From DASRDZ01 sp035652335 (lineage in GTDB: Bacteria > Chloroflexota > Dormibacteria > Aeolococcales > Aeolococcaceae), in assembly GCA_035652335.1 (NCBI GenBank), contig DASRDZ010000037.1, positions 12,906 through 76,905 on the forward strand: a stretch of DNA of 64,000 bases. Reading direction: 5' to 3'. The notes below the pieces were generated by a model. It saw nothing but the letters and a program-made list of their open reading frames with translations, was not told the origin of the DNA and ran no database searches. The position numbers and the translations under genes were made by a program. Below are positions 54,673-63,830 of the stretch, in pieces. Each line of letters opens with the position of its first letter. The first letter of the stretch is position 1.

Positions 54673-54891
54673 ATGCCACGGTCGCAGAAGTCTCGCATCA
54701 CGGCCGATCCTGTCGGCGAGCGCGAGATTGCAGACCGTCTCGGTGTGCAGCCGATGACTGTCAACCGGTGGATGGCACGCGGTCTTCTGCCCCCGGCGCG
54801 CTGGACGGTGAGCAGCCGTCCGGCCTGGGACTGGACGGACATCGAGCCCTGGGCGATCGAGACGGGGCGGCTGGAGAAGCGCGGACGATGA
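54673..54891 (+). CDS. MerR/excisionase-like HTH protein
   Basis: 72 residues with one winged-helix motif (EREIADRLGVQPMTVNRWMARGLLPPARW) and a Trp-rich end (AWDWTDIEPWA), as in excisionases and DNA-binding partners of recombinases. GGAAGGG ribosome site. Overlaps the recombinase ATG by 4 bases, so it likely sets the direction of recombination. Confidence 0.75.
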   Translation: MPRSQKSRITADPVGEREIADRLGVQPMTVNRWMARGLLPPARWTVSSRPAWDWTDIEPWAIETGRLEKRGR

Positions 54892-56430
54892 AGCGCGCAG
54901 TCGCATACCTCCGCGTCTCATCCAAGAAGCAGGCCAAGCGCGACGGCCGCGAGGAAGGTCTGTCCATCCCGGCGCAGCGCGACCTGGTGGTGAAGCACAT
55001 CAGTGACAAGGGCTGGACGCTCGTGGACGAGTACGTCGAGCCGGGCCGCTCTGGTCGCACGGCGGATCGCCCCGCTCTGCGCGCCATGCTCGACCGCATC
55101 GCCACACAGCGCGACGTCGATGTCGTTGTCATGCACAAGTTCGACCGGTTCGCGCGCAACGCGGGCGATCACCTGAGCATCCGGTCCGCACTGCAGCGAT
55201 ACGGCGTCACGCTCGCCTCTGTCGCCGAGCCCATCGAGCAGAACGCAGCCGGGAAGATGATCGAGGGGTTGCTGGCCGTCCTGGCCGAGCACTACTCGGA
55301 CAACCTGTCGGCCGAGGTCAAGAAGGGCCAGCTGCAGAAGGCACGCATGGGCGGCTTCCCGCATCTGGCGCCGCTCGGGTACGTCAACATCCGCCAGAAG
55401 ACCAACGGCGCCGAGGTCGCGTACATCGACGTGGACGAGGACCGGGCCCGCCTGGTGACGGAAGCCTTCGACCTCTACGCGACCGGGGAGTACACCCTGG
55501 AGTCGCTGACCGAGGAAATGACGGCGCGCGGACTGACCTCACGGCCACGTGGCAGTCGGCCTGCGATGCCGGTGACCGTCTCGGGCATGCACGACCTGCT
55601 GATCAACAAGTTCCACACGGGCGTGGTCGAGTGGAACGGCATCGAGTACCGAGGCACGCACCCGGCGCTGGTCCGGCAGGCGACCTGGGATCGCGTGCAA
55701 AGCCTGCTGTCCACGCGGTCGCCGGGAGGCACCCGCGAGCGCAAGCATCACCACTACCTCAAGGGCATCCTGACCTGCGCCGTGTGCGGTCGTGGCCTGT
55801 CGATCCAGCGCTCCAAGGGGCAGTACGAGTACCTGTACTGCCTAGGCCAGAAGGACAAGCGCAAGCCGGAGACGTGCCGCGAGCCCTACGTCCCGGTGGA
55901 GCGGTTGGAGCAGGCCGTCGAGCGGCTGTACGAGCGGGTGCAGCTCACGCCGCCTGTGGCTGCCGAGGTGCGCCGCAAGCTGGAGGCGGACATCGTTGCC
56001 CGTCACGCGGTGAACGGCGACGAGCGGGCGTTCCAGACGCGGCGCCTGGTCCGGCTGGAGGACGAGCGCCGGAAGGTCATGGACGCCTACTACAAGGGCG
56101 CCATCGAGATTGACCTCCTGCGCTCCGAGCAGGAGCGGATCAGCGCGGAGGGGCACGAGGCCGAGCGCCTGATGGCCGCCTCCGATGCCACCCTCGCGGA
56201 GTGGCAGTCGCTGCTGGACGATGCCATCGACCTCATCACCGACTGCGCCACCACCTACACCTCGGCCGCCGAAGAGACCGACCTGCGGCGCCTGTTCAAC
56301 ACCGTCGTTTTCGAGTCCATCCGAATCGCGAACGGCCAGGTCCAGAGCTTCGCGCTCCAGTCGCCGTTCGACCTGATCCTCGCCGCCCACGTCCAGGGCA
56401 AGCCTGTGGACGAGTTCGAATACGGGGGTT
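54888..56430 (+). CDS. Large serine recombinase (integrase) with no stop codon in the integrated state
   Basis: Resolvase domain with catalytic Ser in AYLRVSSKKQ (residue 11 or 12), then a recombinase domain (GFPHLAPLGYV, MHDLLINKFHTGVVEWNG) and a zinc ribbon (CAVCGRGL then YCLGQ..CREPYV). A long coiled-coil arm leads to residue 514. At the att core the frame runs on through the antisense strand of tRNA-Gln and of the enoyl-CoA hydratase gene. The first in-frame stop is that of glmU (58809-58811). A proper tail with stop exists in the same frame at 32456, next to the other end. Confidence 0.88.
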
Positions 56431-56438
56431 TGGCTGGG
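56427..56438 (+). other. Right attachment site at the tRNA-Gln 3' end
   Basis: The core TTTGGCTG spans the encoded CCA end and discriminator base of the tRNA. The left sites at 30283-30294 and 32455-32462 share it. The tRNA stays complete because the element supplies no replacement beyond the core. Confidence 0.6.
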
Positions 56439-56505
56439 GAGGAAGGATTCGAACCTTCGAATGGCGGATCCAAAGTCCGCTGCCTTACCACTTGGCGACT
56501 CCCCA
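56431..56505 (-). tRNA. tRNA-Gln(UUG), CCA encoded
   Basis: On the minus strand: acceptor stem TGGGGAG/CTCCCCA, anticodon loop CTTTGGA with anticodon TTG, T arm GAAGG-TTCGAAT-CCTTC and encoded GCCA. It is the integration target; the recombinase reads into it from the 3' side. Confidence 0.92.
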
Positions 56506-56531
56506 CCGAAGTGCGGCCCAGAGCCCGAATC

Positions 56532-57314
56532 CTACCGCCCGGTGAAGCGCGGCTCCCGCTTCTCACGGAATGCCGCCCAGCCCTCCGCCGCGTCCTCTCC
56601 CGCCTGCGACGCCGCCTGCGCCAGCGCCTCGACCTCGAGCACCGCCGCAAACGAGGAGTCCGCCGCCAGCCGCAGCGACCGCTTGGCCGCCCGCACCGCC
56701 GCGGGCGCATTCCCCGCGATCCGCGATGTCAGCGCATCGACGGCCTCGCCCAGCTCCCCGTCCGCCACGCACGACGACGCCAGGCCCATCCCCACCGCCT
56801 CCCGCCCCGACACGACCTCCCCGGTCAGCACCAGCCGCGCCGCCCGCTCCGGCCCGATCAGCCGCGACAGCAGATGCGTCGCCCCGCCGCCCGGATGGAT
56901 CCCCAGGCGCACGAACGTCGCCCCGAACCGGGCCGACTCCCCGCACACCCGGAGGTCGCAACACAGCGCGAGGTTCAACCCCGCCCCGATCGCCGGCCCG
57001 TTCACCGCCGCCACGGTCGGCACGTCCAGCTCGCGCACGTCGAGGAAGGTGCGGTAGTACGCGGCCAGCATCTCCCGCCGCTGCAGCACCCCCACCGCCC
57101 CCGACGACAGCAGCCCGCCCAGGTCCGCCCCCGAGCAGAAGGACCCGTCGGTCCCGGTGACCACTACGCACCGTACCGAGGCATCCTCCGCCACCGACGC
57201 GACCGCCGCCCGGATCGCCTCCGCCAGCTCCGCGTCCAGCGCGTTGCGCCGCGCCGGGTTGTCGAGGCGGAGCGTCACCACCCCCAGGTCCGAGCGCGAG
57301 ACGTGCAGCGGCAT
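56532..57314 (-). CDS. Enoyl-CoA hydratase/isomerase family protein
   Basis: 260 residues, crotonase fold. CoA/oxyanion motifs GSFCSGADL and NGPAIGAGLNLALCCD. The position of one catalytic acid is taken by G-I-H-P-G-G-G-A rather than the usual hydratase Glu, so the reaction (hydratase, isomerase or other) is open. C-terminal FREKREPRFTGR is typical. First chromosomal protein gene after the inserted block. Confidence 0.85.
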   Translation of the reverse strand: MPLHVSRSDLGVVTLRLDNPARRNALDAELAEAIRAAVASVAEDASVRCVVVTGTDGSFCSGADLGGLLSSGAVGVLQRREMLAAYYRTFLDVRELDVPTVAAVNGPAIGAGLNLALCCDLRVCGESARFGATFVRLGIHPGGGATHLLSRLIGPERAARLVLTGEVVSGREAVGMGLASSCVADGELGEAVDALTSRIAGNAPAAVRAAKRSLRLAADSSFAAVLEVEALAQAASQAGEDAAEGWAAFREKREPRFTGR

Positions 57315-57407
57315 GGCAGGCGAGCAAGGCTACACGCCCTCCCCGTCGCGCCGCCCGAGGCGGAGGGGCACCGAACAAAAGGACCGGTCGAGAGCGCCCG
57401 TGCCCGG

Positions 57408-57413
57408 TATACT
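57408..57413 (+). promoter_or_regulatory. -10 box of leaderless glmU
   Basis: TATACT, 6 bases, GTG 57420. No ribosome-binding site. Confidence 0.6.
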
Positions 57414-57419
57414 CCCGCC

Positions 57420-58811
57420 GTGGCTGACGGTCCCCTGGCGGTCGTGCTCGCCGCCGGGCAGGGCACGCGGATGCGAAGCAGCGTGCCCAAGATGCTCCAC
57501 CCGCTCGCCGGCCGGCCCCTCGTGCTCCATTCGCTGGGCGTCGCCGCCGAGGCCACCGCCCGCCGGCCGATCGCGGTCGTCCCGCCCGGCCAGCCCGAGC
57601 TGGTCGCGGCCATCGAGCCCCACGCCGCTGTCGCCGTGCAGCAGCAGGCCCGCGGCACCGGCGACGCGCTGCGCAGCATCCCCGAGCCGGAGCGCCCCGC
57701 CCGCGGCACGCTCCTCGTCCTGAGCGGCGACGTCCCCCTGCTCCGCGCCGCCACCCTCCGCCGCCTCCTCGACCACCACGCCGCCACGGGCGCCGCGGCC
57801 ACCGTCCTCACGGTCACCCCGGAGGACGCCAGGGGCCTCGGGCGCATCGTCCGCGACCCGCGCACCCGCCGGGTCACCGCCATCGTCGAGGAGAAGGACC
57901 TCCAGCCCGGGCAGGCCGAGACCCACAGGGAGGCCAACGCCGGCGTGTACGCCTTCGACGCCCAGGCGCTCTGGCCCGCCCTCGACCGCCTCACCACCGA
58001 CAACGCCCAGGGCGAGTTCTACCTCACCGACGTGGTCGCGCTGATCGACGGCGACGTCGAGGCGGTCGAGGCCGACGACCCCAGCGAGGCGCTGGGCGTC
58101 AACGACCGCGTCCAGCTCGCCGAGGCGGCGCGGATCATCCGGCAGAGGACGCTGGAATCCCTCATGCTGGACGGCGTGACCGTGGAGGATCCGGCCACCA
58201 CCTACGTCGAGCCCCAGGTCCGCGTCGGGCGCGACACCACGCTGAGGCCCATGACCACGCTCAGCGGCGCAACGCAGATCGGCGAGGACTGCGAGATCGG
58301 CCCGATGGCGACGCTCAGCGACGTGCGCGCAGGCAACCGCGTGCGCATCGGGCCGAGCTTCCTGGAGCAGTGCGAGATCGCCGACGGCGTCAGCATCGGC
58401 GCCTACGTGCGCATCCGTCCGGGCACCCGCCTCGACGAGGGCGTGCAGCTGGGCACCCACGCCGAGGTGAAGAACAGCCACATCGGCGCCAAGAGCCGCA
58501 TCAGCCACTTCAGCGCGGTGCTGGACAGCGACGTCGGCGAGGACGTCAACATCGGCGCCGGCACGGTGACGGTCAACTACGACGGCGTCGCCAAGCACCG
58601 CACGGTGATCGGCGACCGCGCCTTCATCGGCAGCGACTCGCTGCTGGTGGCGCCGCGCCGCATCGGCGACGACGCCTTCGTCGCCGCGGGTTCTGTGATC
58701 ACGCACGACGTGCCCGCCGGCTCGCTCGCGGTGGAGCGCAGCGAGCAGCGCAACGTCGAGGGCTGGAGCGCGCGCCGCCGCGCCCGGGCCGCCAACGCCG
58801 GGGAGTCGTGA
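57420..58811 (+). CDS. glmU: Bifunctional GlmU: N-acetylglucosamine-1-phosphate uridylyltransferase/glucosamine-1-phosphate acetyltransferase
   Basis: Makes UDP-GlcNAc. The 463-residue protein has the pyrophosphorylase start VLAAGQGTRMRSSVPKMLHPLAGRP and NAGVYAF near 180. The left-handed beta-helix acetyltransferase half has VNYDGVAKHRTVIGDRAFIGSDS. The leaderless promoter fixes the GTG start. By chance its frame is the run-on frame of the recombinase. prs follows closely. Confidence 0.95.
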   Translation: MADGPLAVVLAAGQGTRMRSSVPKMLHPLAGRPLVLHSLGVAAEATARRPIAVVPPGQPELVAAIEPHAAVAVQQQARGTGDALRSIPEPERPARGTLLVLSGDVPLLRAATLRRLLDHHAATGAAATVLTVTPEDARGLGRIVRDPRTRRVTAIVEEKDLQPGQAETHREANAGVYAFDAQALWPALDRLTTDNAQGEFYLTDVVALIDGDVEAVEADDPSEALGVNDRVQLAEAARIIRQRTLESLMLDGVTVEDPATTYVEPQVRVGRDTTLRPMTTLSGATQIGEDCEIGPMATLSDVRAGNRVRIGPSFLEQCEIADGVSIGAYVRIRPGTRLDEGVQLGTHAEVKNSHIGAKSRISHFSAVLDSDVGEDVNIGAGTVTVNYDGVAKHRTVIGDRAFIGSDSLLVAPRRIGDDAFVAAGSVITHDVPAGSLAVERSEQRNVEGWSARRRARAANAGES

Positions 58812-58837
58812 ACAGCAGTCGTGGGAGTGACGAGTCG

Positions 58838-59794
58838 ATGAGCAGTCCGCACGGGGACCTTCTCCTGCTCTCGGGGACCGCGAACCCCGAGCTCAGCGAG
58901 CGCATCGCGCGGGAGATCAACATCCCGCTCGCCGAGATGCAGGTGACCCGCTTCTCCGACGGCGAGTTCGACGTCAAGATCGCGGAGTCGGTGCGCGGCA
59001 AGGACGTCTTCGTGGTCCAGCCCACCTGCCACCCCGTCAGCGACAACCTGGTGCAGCTGTTCATCATCCTCGACGCCCTGCGCCGCGCCAGCGCCAGCCG
59101 CGTCAACGCCGTCATCCCCTACTACGGCTACGCGCGCAAGGAGAAGAAGACCCAGGCGCGCGACCCCATCAGCGCCAAGCTGATGGCCAACATCATCGAG
59201 CTGGCCGGGGCCAGCCGGGTGATCACCGTCGACCTCCACGCCGAGGCCATCCAGGGGTTCTTCGACATCCCCGTCGACGCCCTCACCGCCTCGAAGATCC
59301 TGGCGCGGCACTCCCGGGAGCGGCACGGTGCCGACGTGGTCGTCGTCTCGCCGGACACCGGCGGCACGGCTCGCGCGCGCGGCCTGGCACGCCTGCTCGA
59401 CGCGCCCATCGCCATCATCGACAAGCGCCGTCCGCGCGACGACGACGTGGAGATCCTCAACGTCATCGGTGACGTCGAGGGTAAGCCCTGCGTGGTCATC
59501 GACGACCTGATCAGCACCGGCTCCACGCTGATCGGCGCCGCCAAGGCGCTGCGCGCCAACGGCGCGGTGAGCGTCGACGTGGTGGCGACGCACGGGGTGC
59601 TCAGCAACGGCGCCCTGCAGCGCCTGCACGACGCGCCCATCGACGAGATCTGCATCACCGACACCATCCCCCTGCACGACGGCCTCGCCTTCGACGACGC
59701 GCCCAAGCTGCGCGTGCTCAGCGTGGCCCCGCTGATCGCCGAGGCCATCGTCCGGGTGCACGAGGGACGGAGCGTCAGCGAGCTGTTCCGATGA
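58838..59794 (+). CDS. prs: Ribose-phosphate pyrophosphokinase (PRPP synthase)
   Basis: Makes PRPP from ribose 5-phosphate and ATP. LLLLSGTANPELSERIA start, ATP-binding ARKEKKTQARDPISAK, catalytic region VTVDLHAEAIQGFFD and the PRPP loop VVIDDLISTGST. 318 residues. A GTG at 58808 overlapping the glmU stop would add 10 residues. glmU-prs is a frequent pair. Confidence 0.95.
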   Translation: MSSPHGDLLLLSGTANPELSERIAREINIPLAEMQVTRFSDGEFDVKIAESVRGKDVFVVQPTCHPVSDNLVQLFIILDALRRASASRVNAVIPYYGYARKEKKTQARDPISAKLMANIIELAGASRVITVDLHAEAIQGFFDIPVDALTASKILARHSRERHGADVVVVSPDTGGTARARGLARLLDAPIAIIDKRRPRDDDVEILNVIGDVEGKPCVVIDDLISTGSTLIGAAKALRANGAVSVDVVATHGVLSNGALQRLHDAPIDEICITDTIPLHDGLAFDDAPKLRVLSVAPLIAEAIVRVHEGRSVSELFR

Positions 59795-59872
59795 CCGGGT
59801 CAGACGCGGGGAGGGACCGGTGACCGCGCCCCCAGGGCGCGCTTCGGCGCGTCATCGCCGCCGCGGAGAGCG

Positions 59873-61183
59873 ATGACCCCCTACGTCGTCCTCCTCGTCG
59901 TCTCCCTGATCACCGCCGCCTTCGCCGCCGCGGCCGAGACCTCGCTGAGCAGCGTCTCGCGCCTGCGCATCAGGACCCTTGCCGAGGAGGGCAATCGCCG
60001 GGCGCGCCGCGTCGCCGCCCTGCACTCGCGGCCGAACCAGTACCTCTCCACGATCCTCACGCTCAACACTGCCGCCGTGACGGTGGCCACCACCGCCGCC
60101 ACGCTGATCGCCTTCAACCAGGGTGCGCACGTCTCCGAGGCCCTGGTCACAGGGCTGCTCACCGCATTCCTGCTCGTGTTCTGCGAGATCGCGCCCAAGT
60201 CGCTGGCGCTGCGCTTCAACGAGCGCGTCGCCCTCTCCCTGGCGCAGCCGATCGCGGTCCTCACCGTGGCGATGCGGCCGGTGGTGGCCATCCTCACCTG
60301 GGTGGCGACGCTGGCGGTGCGCACCGCGGCGCGTGGCGAGGTGCCCGGCCCGTTCGTGACCGAGGAGGAGCTGCGCATGCTCGTGGTGATGGGCGAGCAG
60401 CAGGGGGTGGTCGAGCAGGAGGAGCGGCAGATGATGATGGGCGTCCTGGAGATGACCGACAAGGCGGTGCGCGAGATCATGGTGCCGCGCGTCGACGTCG
60501 TCGCCGTGGAGGACGACAAGACCGTCGCCGAGGTGATCCCGGTGATCGTGGAGAGCGGGCACTCGCGCATCCCGGTGTACGAGGAGACGATGGACAACGT
60601 CGTCGGCGTCGTCTACGCCAAGGACCTGCTGCGCAACCACGAGCAGGCCGCCGCCCGTCCCGTCAAGGGGATGGTGCGCGAGGCCTACTTCACCCCGGAG
60701 TCGAAGAAGGTCGGCGAGCTGCTCCACGACATGCAGGTGCGCAAGGTGCACATCGCCATCGTGGTCGACGAGTACGGCGGCACCGCCGGCATCGTCACCA
60801 TGGAGGACCTCTTCGAGGAGATCGTCGGCCCCATCCGCGACGAGTACGACATCGCCGAGCAGGAGGAGATCCAGTTCCTCAACGAGAGCGAGGTGCTGCT
60901 CAGCGCCCGGGTCAGCGTCGACGACGTGCGCGAGATGCTCCACCTCGACATCGAGGACACCGACGCGGACTCCATCGGCGGCTACGTCTACGAGCGCCTC
61001 GGCGAGATCCCCAAGCCGGGCGCCACCGTCACCGTCGGGCACGCCCGCATCATCGTCGAGGCGGTGCGCCGGCAGAGCCTGCGCACCCTGCGCGTCGTCA
61101 GCGACCATCCCTTCGCCGGTGACCACCCCAACGGCCACCGCGAGGAGGAGGGCGGGACCGAGCCACGGGAGGCACAGCAATGA
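59873..61183 (+). CDS. CNNM/HlyC-CorC-type membrane protein with CBS pair
   Basis: 436 residues. DUF21 membrane domain (AAFAAAAETSLSSVSRLRI near residue 20, FCEIAPKSLALRFNE near 105), CBS pair (MVPRVDVVAVEDDK; VVDEYGGTAGIVTMEDLFEEIVG) and a C-terminal CorC/HlyC transporter-associated domain. Probably Mg2+/Co2+ efflux or homeostasis. CGGAGAG is the ribosome site. Confidence 0.85.
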   Translation: MTPYVVLLVVSLITAAFAAAAETSLSSVSRLRIRTLAEEGNRRARRVAALHSRPNQYLSTILTLNTAAVTVATTAATLIAFNQGAHVSEALVTGLLTAFLLVFCEIAPKSLALRFNERVALSLAQPIAVLTVAMRPVVAILTWVATLAVRTAARGEVPGPFVTEEELRMLVVMGEQQGVVEQEERQMMMGVLEMTDKAVREIMVPRVDVVAVEDDKTVAEVIPVIVESGHSRIPVYEETMDNVVGVVYAKDLLRNHEQAAARPVKGMVREAYFTPESKKVGELLHDMQVRKVHIAIVVDEYGGTAGIVTMEDLFEEIVGPIRDEYDIAEQEEIQFLNESEVLLSARVSVDDVREMLHLDIEDTDADSIGGYVYERLGEIPKPGATVTVGHARIIVEAVRRQSLRTLRVVSDHPFAGDHPNGHREEEGGTEPREAQQ

Positions 61184-61590
61184 GCGAGATCGCGCTGACC
61201 GACGAGGAGCGCAGCCTGCGCTCGCTGCTGCGCGCCTGGACGCTGCTCTTCGGCGCCGGGGCGGTGAGCTTCGCGGTCGATCCCGACCGCTCGACGGGGA
61301 GCCTCAACCTGCTGCCCGGACCCGCGCTGCCGCCGTCGAGCGAGCGCTACTGGAACGCGCTGGCGGTGTCGCTGATGGCCACCATCACGGCGCTGTCGGC
61401 GATGGCGGCGACCGACGTGCGGCGGCGCCGCGCCTTCGTCTGGCCGCTGCTGCTGAGCAAGGCGGTGTCCAGCGGGATGTACCTGCGGCGCTTCGCCGGC
61501 GAGCGGCGCACCCCGTACCTCGCCGGCGCGGTGGTGGACGGGTCGATCCTGGCGCTGACGGCGAAGCGGTTCTTCGCGGCCAGGCGCTGA
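61180..61590 (+). CDS. Small membrane protein of unknown function
   Basis: 136 residues, four hydrophobic segments (TLLFGAGAVSFAV, ALAVSLMATITALSAMAA, FVWPLLLSKAVSSGMYL, GAVVDGSILALTA). ATG overlaps the CNNM gene stop. Not recognised. Confidence 0.65.
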   Translation: MSEIALTDEERSLRSLLRAWTLLFGAGAVSFAVDPDRSTGSLNLLPGPALPPSSERYWNALAVSLMATITALSAMAATDVRRRRAFVWPLLLSKAVSSGMYLRRFAGERRTPYLAGAVVDGSILALTAKRFFAARR

Positions 61591-61598
61591 GGGCTGCG

Positions 61599-62348
61599 TT
61601 GCCGACGTACACCGACGAGGGCATCGTCCTGCGGCGCGTCGACTTTGCGGAGGCGGACCGGATCCTCACCGTGCTGACGCGCGACCACGGCAAGGTGGGC
61701 GTCATCGCGCGCGGCGTGCGCAAGGCTCCGGGCCGGATGGCGCCGCACACCGACCTGTTCGCGCGCAGCACCATGCAGATCGCGCGCGGGCGCGGTGAGC
61801 TCGACGTGCTCACCCAGGCGCAGCGGGTGGGACCGGCCCTGCCCTCCAGTGACGCCCGGCGCATCGCCTGCGCGTCGCTGTGCGCGGAGCTGGCCGATCG
61901 CGTGCTGGAGGGCGACCACCCGCTCGAGTCGGGGATCTACGAGCTCGTCGCCGACGCGCTCGCGGCCTGCGCCGACCCGGTGCGCGACCCTCGCGCGGCT
62001 GTGGCCTGGTTCGCGCGGCGGATGATCGACCGGCTCGGCTACGCGCCGGAGCTGACGGTGTGCGCGTCGTGCGGGTCGTCGCTGCCGGAACGCGCGGCGG
62101 TGTTCAGCGCGGCGGGTGGCGGCCTGCTGTGCGAGCGGTGCGCGCCGAGCGATCCCGCCGGCGTCGAGTGCTCGGTCCGCGTCATCAAGGTGCTGCGCGT
62201 CATCGCAGCGGGGGACGCGGACCTGTACGCGCGGCTGCGGCTCGACGGCGAGACGCTGGCGGTGCTGGAGCTGGTCGTCGAACGCGAGCTGGCCCAGCAC
62301 GTCGACCGGCGGCTGCGCTCGCTCGACGTGCTGCGGGCCGTGTTCTGA
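61599..62348 (+). CDS. recO: DNA repair protein RecO
   Basis: Loads RecA onto SSB-covered DNA with RecR. 249 residues: OB fold with YTDEGIVLRRVDFAEADRILTVLTRDHGKV, then a helical part with the zinc site CASCG..CERC near 150-180. No ATG or GTG fits; TTG 61599 starts two residues before the conserved region. It lies 8 bases after the previous stop. Confidence 0.9.
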   Translation: MPTYTDEGIVLRRVDFAEADRILTVLTRDHGKVGVIARGVRKAPGRMAPHTDLFARSTMQIARGRGELDVLTQAQRVGPALPSSDARRIACASLCAELADRVLEGDHPLESGIYELVADALAACADPVRDPRAAVAWFARRMIDRLGYAPELTVCASCGSSLPERAAVFSAAGGGLLCERCAPSDPAGVECSVRVIKVLRVIAAGDADLYARLRLDGETLAVLELVVERELAQHVDRRLRSLDVLRAVF

Positions 62349-62359
62349 CCGGTGTCCTG

Positions 62360-63715
62360 ATGCCGCGCGTCCTCGTCGTCTCCAACGACCTGGTCCGCCG
62401 CGCCATGGGCGGGGCGGGCATCCGCAACTTCGAGCTGGCCCGCGCCCTCGCCGCGGCGGGGCTCGAGGTGACGCTGGCCGCGACGGGCGGCACCGACATC
62501 GAGGGCCTGCCGTTCACGGTGGTCGACCACGACGAGGCGCGGCTGCGCTCGCTGGCGTCGCAGAGCGACGTGGTGGTGGGGCAGGGGTGGGTTCTCGACG
62601 TCCATCCGTTCCTGCGCGGCGGCCCCGCGGCACTGGTGGTCGACCTCTACGATCCCTTCGTCCTGGAGGGACTTGCCGCGCACGAGGGCATGCCGCTGGC
62701 GGATCGGTGGCACGACCACCGCGGGCGCGAGCGCGTGCTCGCCGAGCAGGTCCGCGACGGCGACTTCTTCCTCTGCGCCAGCGAGCGCCAGCGCGACTAC
62801 TGGCTCGGCGTGCTGAGCGCGGCGGGGCGCGTCAACCCGGCGACCTACGACGACGACCCCACGCTGCGCCGGCTCGTCGACGTCGTCGCGTTCGGCGTTC
62901 CGGACGACCCGCCGGCGCGCCCCGGTCCTGCGCTGCGCGGCGTGGTGCCGGGGATCGGCGCGGACGACTACGTGCTCCTCTGGGGCGGCGGTCTGTGGAA
63001 CTGGTTCGACCCGCTGACACTGGTGCGCGCCGTCGCCCAGGCGGCGTCACGCGTTCCCTCCCTGCGCCTGTACTTCATGGCGGCCCCGCATCCCAATCCC
63101 GCCGTCGGGGAGATGGACATCGCGTCGCGAACCCGCGCCCTCTCGGAGGAGCTCGGGCTCACCGGCAAACACGTCTTCTTCAACGACCGCTGGATCGACT
63201 ACGCCGACCGCGCCGGCCACCTGCTCGACGCCGACGTCGGCGTGTCGACCCATCCCGACCACGTCGAGACGCAGTTCGCCTTCCGCACCCGGCTGCTCGA
63301 CTGCATCTGGGCTGGACTTCCCGTGATCTGCACGCGCGGCGACACCCTCGCCGACATGATCGCCGCGCGTGGCATGGGGCTCACCGTTCCACCGGATTCG
63401 CCCGAGGCGCTGGCCGACGCCATCGTGGAGCTGGCGGATCCGGCGCGGCGCACCGTGGCGGCTGAGCGCATCCGCGAGGCCGCGCAGGAGTTCCGCTGGT
63501 CGCGCGTCGTCGAGCCGCTGGTGCGCTTCTGCAGGGAGCCACGCCTTGCGGCGGACCGGCGCAACCCGCCGCCGCCGCTCGCGACCGTCGAGGTCACACC
63601 ACTACCGCGCGCGCTGCATCAGCGCGTCGTCGAGCGGTACCGCGCCGACGGGATCGGCGGCATCGCCGCCGCGGTGCGCCGGCGTGCGGTGCGGATGGGC
63701 CGGCCACGCGACTGA
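62360..63715 (+). CDS. Glycosyltransferase, GT4-like
   Basis: 451 residues. N-terminal RVLVVSNDLVRRAMGGAGIRNFELARALAAAG is a GT-B acceptor domain with the glycine-rich loop. The donor domain has LLWGGGLWNWFDPLTLVRA and the E-x(7)-E-like region FRTRLLDCIWAGLPVICT. It likely makes cell-surface polysaccharide or glycolipid. The C-terminal 60 residues are basic and not conserved. Confidence 0.82.
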   Translation: MPRVLVVSNDLVRRAMGGAGIRNFELARALAAAGLEVTLAATGGTDIEGLPFTVVDHDEARLRSLASQSDVVVGQGWVLDVHPFLRGGPAALVVDLYDPFVLEGLAAHEGMPLADRWHDHRGRERVLAEQVRDGDFFLCASERQRDYWLGVLSAAGRVNPATYDDDPTLRRLVDVVAFGVPDDPPARPGPALRGVVPGIGADDYVLLWGGGLWNWFDPLTLVRAVAQAASRVPSLRLYFMAAPHPNPAVGEMDIASRTRALSEELGLTGKHVFFNDRWIDYADRAGHLLDADVGVSTHPDHVETQFAFRTRLLDCIWAGLPVICTRGDTLADMIAARGMGLTVPPDSPEALADAIVELADPARRTVAAERIREAAQEFRWSRVVEPLVRFCREPRLAADRRNPPPPLATVEVTPLPRALHQRVVERYRADGIGGIAAAVRRRAVRMGRPRD

Positions 63716-63830
63716 ACACCTGATCGGTGCGCGTGCCGAACCGCACGGTCGAGCCTGAGAATCGGCGCCGACGGCCAGGGCTCCCGCGGAACCAACTGAG
63801 CCGCGGCGCCGGCCATAGAGCACCGCCGCC
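63716..63830 (+). other. Intergenic gap between convergent genes
   Basis: No gene or clear terminator is seen in these 115 bases. Confidence 0.4.

Larger units (their letters stand above)
32456..56430 (+). mobile_element. Integrative conjugative element in tRNA-Gln, about 24 kb, carrying CBASS
   Basis: It has a serine recombinase next to a tRNA 3' end, an excisionase-like gene, a Rep_trans initiator, an FtsK-like coupling ATPase, SSB, and VirB2/B8/B6/B4-like genes in order. The cargo includes an anti-phage CBASS. The ends are set by the att core copies at 32456 and 56430. The overall plan resembles Gram-positive ICEs of the ICEBs1/Tn916 type, but with a large serine recombinase. Confidence 0.8.

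Noticed and set aside
54642..58811. One continuous frame of almost 1,390 codons joining recombinase and GlmU
   Set aside because: GlmU has its own leaderless promoter and conserved N-terminus, and the middle is antisense to a tRNA and a hydratase gene; the fusion is a by-product of integration and high GC.
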